NCBI GenBank assembly: GCA_034770075.1 | Contig: CM068379.1 | Location: 12,121,922-12,185,921 of the forward strand | Length of the DNA stretch: 64,000 nt | Direction of reading: 5' to 3' | DNA from: Aralia elata | Taxonomy: Eukaryota > Streptophyta > Magnoliopsida > Apiales > Araliaceae | In this document: positions 61,336-64,000 of the stretch, piece after piece | How the letters are laid out: every line of letters starts with the position of its first letter | Position numbering within the stretch: position 1 is the stretch's first letter | Translations under genes and position numbers: made by a program | Notes under the pieces: generated by a model | What the model saw: the letters and a program-made list of their open reading frames with translations, nothing else | What the model was told of the DNA's origin: nothing | Database searches by the model: none

Positions 61336-62720
61336 TTTGTCTGTATGTTTCCTTACTTTGAGTCCTTGAATAAGGACCAATTTTTTTATTTTTTTTTTTT
61401 GCTTTTTTTTTATAACAACTAAAAATAAATAAATAAATAATTATGGAACTGAAATTTTTACATAATACAGTGTTTTGGGCGTGATTTGGATACATATAAC
61501 AAAACATGTATGTACAGTCTGCAGACATATTCTCACTAAGAGAGCTTGGCTTCGAGTCTCTCACCATCTTATTGGGGGTGAGATGGGTCTTGATTATGTG
61601 ATTTGACATGAACTAAAACTTGTGTCCGATTTATGTGTGGGGACATTTGCTCAACATTAATAGAGACGTCATTCTTTCGGTCCAACGTTTTATTTAACGT
61701 TGAAAATAAATATATAAATAAAACTACTATAATTAATTATATATTTTATAGGATTGAGGGTTTCAAAAAAACTTTAAATTCATAACCAAGAAGTTAATTG
61801 AAAGTCATGATTGTATGTGGGAAAGAAGAGAAGTCATACACACTGAGCAAGAGAGAAGTTTGTTGAATTAGGTTAAAGCCATTGAGAATGTTAAAGTACT
61901 CTCCAGTGTTTATTCCTAAATTTCCCCCTTTTTGACTAGTGGTTAATGATGCCTACGGCTTTACATTAGTTTGGGACTGCATATGCCCTTTTGTTAAAAG
62001 CATGGACTGATAAAATCAAATAAAAGCTGGAAAGAAAGTTACTTAAATCATTATTCATGTCTTTCTTTAGAAGATATTCCCTCCATTATAGAAGGGTTTT
62101 ATTAGCAAAATTTACAAATATTAAGGATATGTTTTGTTCCGATTAGAATGAAATAAAAAATATAGTTGAATTGAGTCTGAGTTCAATTTACCTCTAAAAT
62201 ACACGTTATTAGTTAAGTAGTGACATGAGATGAAATCAAGATAGCGACTTTGAGGCGGTGTATCATTTTATGCTATTATCAATAAAAGAGACTATTTTTG
62301 TAGAACAAATTTTTTTTTTTTTTAATAAAGTGAGACATTTTTGTGAGATAAATACAATAATATAAAGTTCATACTGACGACATAATTGTGACACAGGCCT
62401 ATGATGTCAAACTATTGAATTCTGGTCTTACAGTAAAGTGGGTCAACTTTCTTCTATCTTTTTCATGTAAGTTGAGAGCTTGATCAAGAAGCGTGACATT
62501 CTTTTTCTTTTCATTTCATTTCAATCTTTTTTTCTTGAATTCAAGTTCAATAAACATGAGTTGGAAGTATAAGAGTGGGGCAATAATTAAAATATAAGTA
62601 TTAATTTATGTTAGATTACTGAATTAAGACCTAACTTATATTTCAGTATCATAAAAAAAAGATTAAAACTCAAATTCCGTTGACGAGGAGAACAAACTCT
62701 CAACCGCTAAATTCTTTTCT

Positions 62721-62751
<31 letters not shown>

Positions 62752-63470
62752 GGGTTGTAGAAGCTTGATATGCATCTGGTGAAGAGGAGGCCAACTGGCC
62801 ATTACTCAAATTTTGCCTTCCCTTTCTTTGAGCCGGTTTGACACTTTTCATGAGGAGAGAGATTTCATAAATTTGCATTTTTAGCTGCTTTCATTTGGGG
62901 ACTAATATTGAGAATTGGATGCATGCACTAAGAACAATTACAAGTATAATTCCTTACAATTACTTTATTGCATACAATGAAGTCCACTAAGAGATCAAGA
63001 AAAGAAAAGAAAAAGGTCGCAGTCATTGCACAAAACTCTCGGAAAATATCAGTTTAGAAAGGTTATTACAAGAACCAAAGGATGATTCTAAAAAACATAT
63101 TGGACTGCCTTTAAAAAAAATGCAACCTTTCCAAATAAGAAAAATGGAAAAGCTAAAATACATAAAAGATGCAGACTTGAAAACAGTCATACACCCGATT
63201 CAAAACAATGCAATGATCAATGATTTTCTTTAATACACCTTTGGTCAAAATAAGAGTCCTTTACTAATTATTTTTTTTCTATTTATACATATAATATATT
63301 ATTTTTATTTTTTATGCATGTTAATATTTCTTTTGTATATTAAAACGTAATTCTTTTCAAGTATAAATTTTAATTTTGACATATGATTAAGAGAAAAAAA
63401 AATTATTAAGAAAACTTGTCTTACTTCTTTTTTCTTCTTTTTTATTTTAGAAACATATGATTGGTGCTAG
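61336..63470. other. AT-rich intergenic DNA, no recognised gene
   Basis: Contains homopolymer tracts (T runs near 61382-61410 and 62311-62324) and a lone Stowaway-like end (TTCCCTCCATTATAGAAGGG) near 62078. The phrase GCTTGGCTTCGAGTCTCTCA near 61544 faintly recalls a tRNA B box, but no SINE could be defined. Confidence 0.35.
62720..62754. repeat. T11 then G24 homopolymer tract
   Basis: An uninterrupted run of 24 G (62731-62754) directly after 11 T. Very unusual in this AT-rich DNA and able to form G-quadruplexes. Confidence 0.9.
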
Positions 63471-64000
63471 ATGAAGGGACAAAGGGGTAAAAGCAAATAT
63501 AGAGACTCTTTGAATAAATACTACACTCTCCTAAACACCAGCCAAGCTAATATTATTAATGAAATCAAGAGTGAACCCTTCTTCGAAAGGCCTCCGAATA
63601 TCAAAATCTTCACCAGACAGAAGAAAAATAATAAATATTATTCTTACCATGAGGAAAAGGGCCATGAGACCAAGACTGTTACCAGCTAAAGCACTTCCTC
63701 AAAAACTAAATATATAGGGGAAATGTGGATTGTTACATGACAAACAAAGGCAGACAATCAGCCTTTGACCGAATCGCACCACCTCCTTCTTCCGACACAC
63801 CTCGAGGAGTGGTGGATGTCATCTCTGGTGGTTCGGCAACCACCATGTCTAACAGGAAAAAGAAAACCTTCGTCAGAACTGTACAACATGTATTCGGACA
63901 ACTGAAGAGTGCCATGACCAACGCTATTACCTTTACGGATGATGATTATCCTATAAGTATGGTCACACCCCATGATGATGCACTTGTTATAACTGTACAA
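63471..64000 (+). pseudogene. Ty3/gypsy retrotransposon gag-protease fragment, decayed, cut by window edge
   Basis: The plus strand shows the end of a gag protein and the region leading to the aspartic protease. The zinc-knuckle zone reads YYSYHEEKGHETK (about 63636-63674), with the first Cys replaced, and a one-base loss just after it shifts the frame. An in-frame stop follows near 63710. From about 63720 to the edge one frame is open with GVVDVISGG and ITFTDDDYPISM..PHDDALVITV, typical of the spacer before the protease in plant gypsy polyproteins. The element is defective. The rest lies beyond the window. Confidence 0.75.

Noticed and set aside
61530..61600. Possible SINE because of a B-box-like GCTTCGAGTCTC
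   Set aside because: No matching A box at the expected distance, no clear tail and no target duplication.
62663..62878. Minus-strand frame with a poly-Pro stretch
   Set aside because: The Pro run is the complement of the G24 homopolymer; the remainder lacks any family signal.
1..64000. CRISPR-like regularly spaced arrays
   Set aside because: All tandem arrays here are contiguous minisatellites without unique spacers, and the genome is a plant's.

Overview
This is a stretch of nuclear DNA from a flowering plant, most probably a eudicot. It has AT-rich intergenic DNA, GT..AG introns (several over 2 kb), a plastid ribosomal protein gene with a transit peptide, a mitochondrial acyl carrier protein gene, and plant-type transposons (Stowaway, Emigrant/pogo, hAT, Mutator-like, TRIM, copia and gypsy LTRs). 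The species cannot be named from sequence alone.

Five conserved genes are well supported. (1) The 3' three quarters of a leukotriene A-4 hydrolase-type zinc aminopeptidase (2-3473, +), cut by the left edge. (2) Plastid ribosomal protein L10 (8031-8723, -), one exon. (3) A 12-exon HAD-superfamily hydrolase of the HDHD5/CECR5 type (10876-21643, -); its introns hold a TRIM, a hAT MITE and a copia-type solo LTR. (4) A ZC3H15/DFRP1-type CCCH zinc-finger protein (39557-47479, +), 8 exons, with two introns swollen by repeats. (5) A mitochondrial acyl carrier protein (49744-52249, -), two exons. The exon chains of 3, 4 and 5 close in frame at 384, 363 and 129 residues. A sixth, small gene with a PPRRGQI motif (56524-56709, -) is likely but less certain. 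These are ordinary housekeeping genes and do not form a shared pathway.

The rest is mobile or repetitive. From about 26.4 to 39.2 kb lie two inverted, decayed copies of a transposon family encoding a Ulp1 (C48) cysteine protease preceded by a plant-mobile-domain-like region. The right copy is interrupted by a 2.06-kb solo LTR with a perfect CTCCC target duplication and by a Stowaway MITE, and its outer end lies about 340 bp upstream of the ZC3H15-like start codon. From 52.4 kb to the end the DNA is AT-rich and full of microsatellites. It contains a ~1.08-kb near-complete foldback element with a palindromic tip, a duplicated promoter-like segment, an Emigrant-like element, and at the right edge a decayed gypsy gag/protease fragment.

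No CRISPR array, operon or clearly new biochemical system is present. The most unusual items are the foldback element sitting in TA microsatellites, the inverted Ulp1 transposon pair, an in-frame 39-bp minisatellite, and unidentified degenerate ORFs inside repeats. Exon coordinates were worked out by hand from splice signals and reading-frame continuity. Repeat boundaries marked 'about' are approximate.
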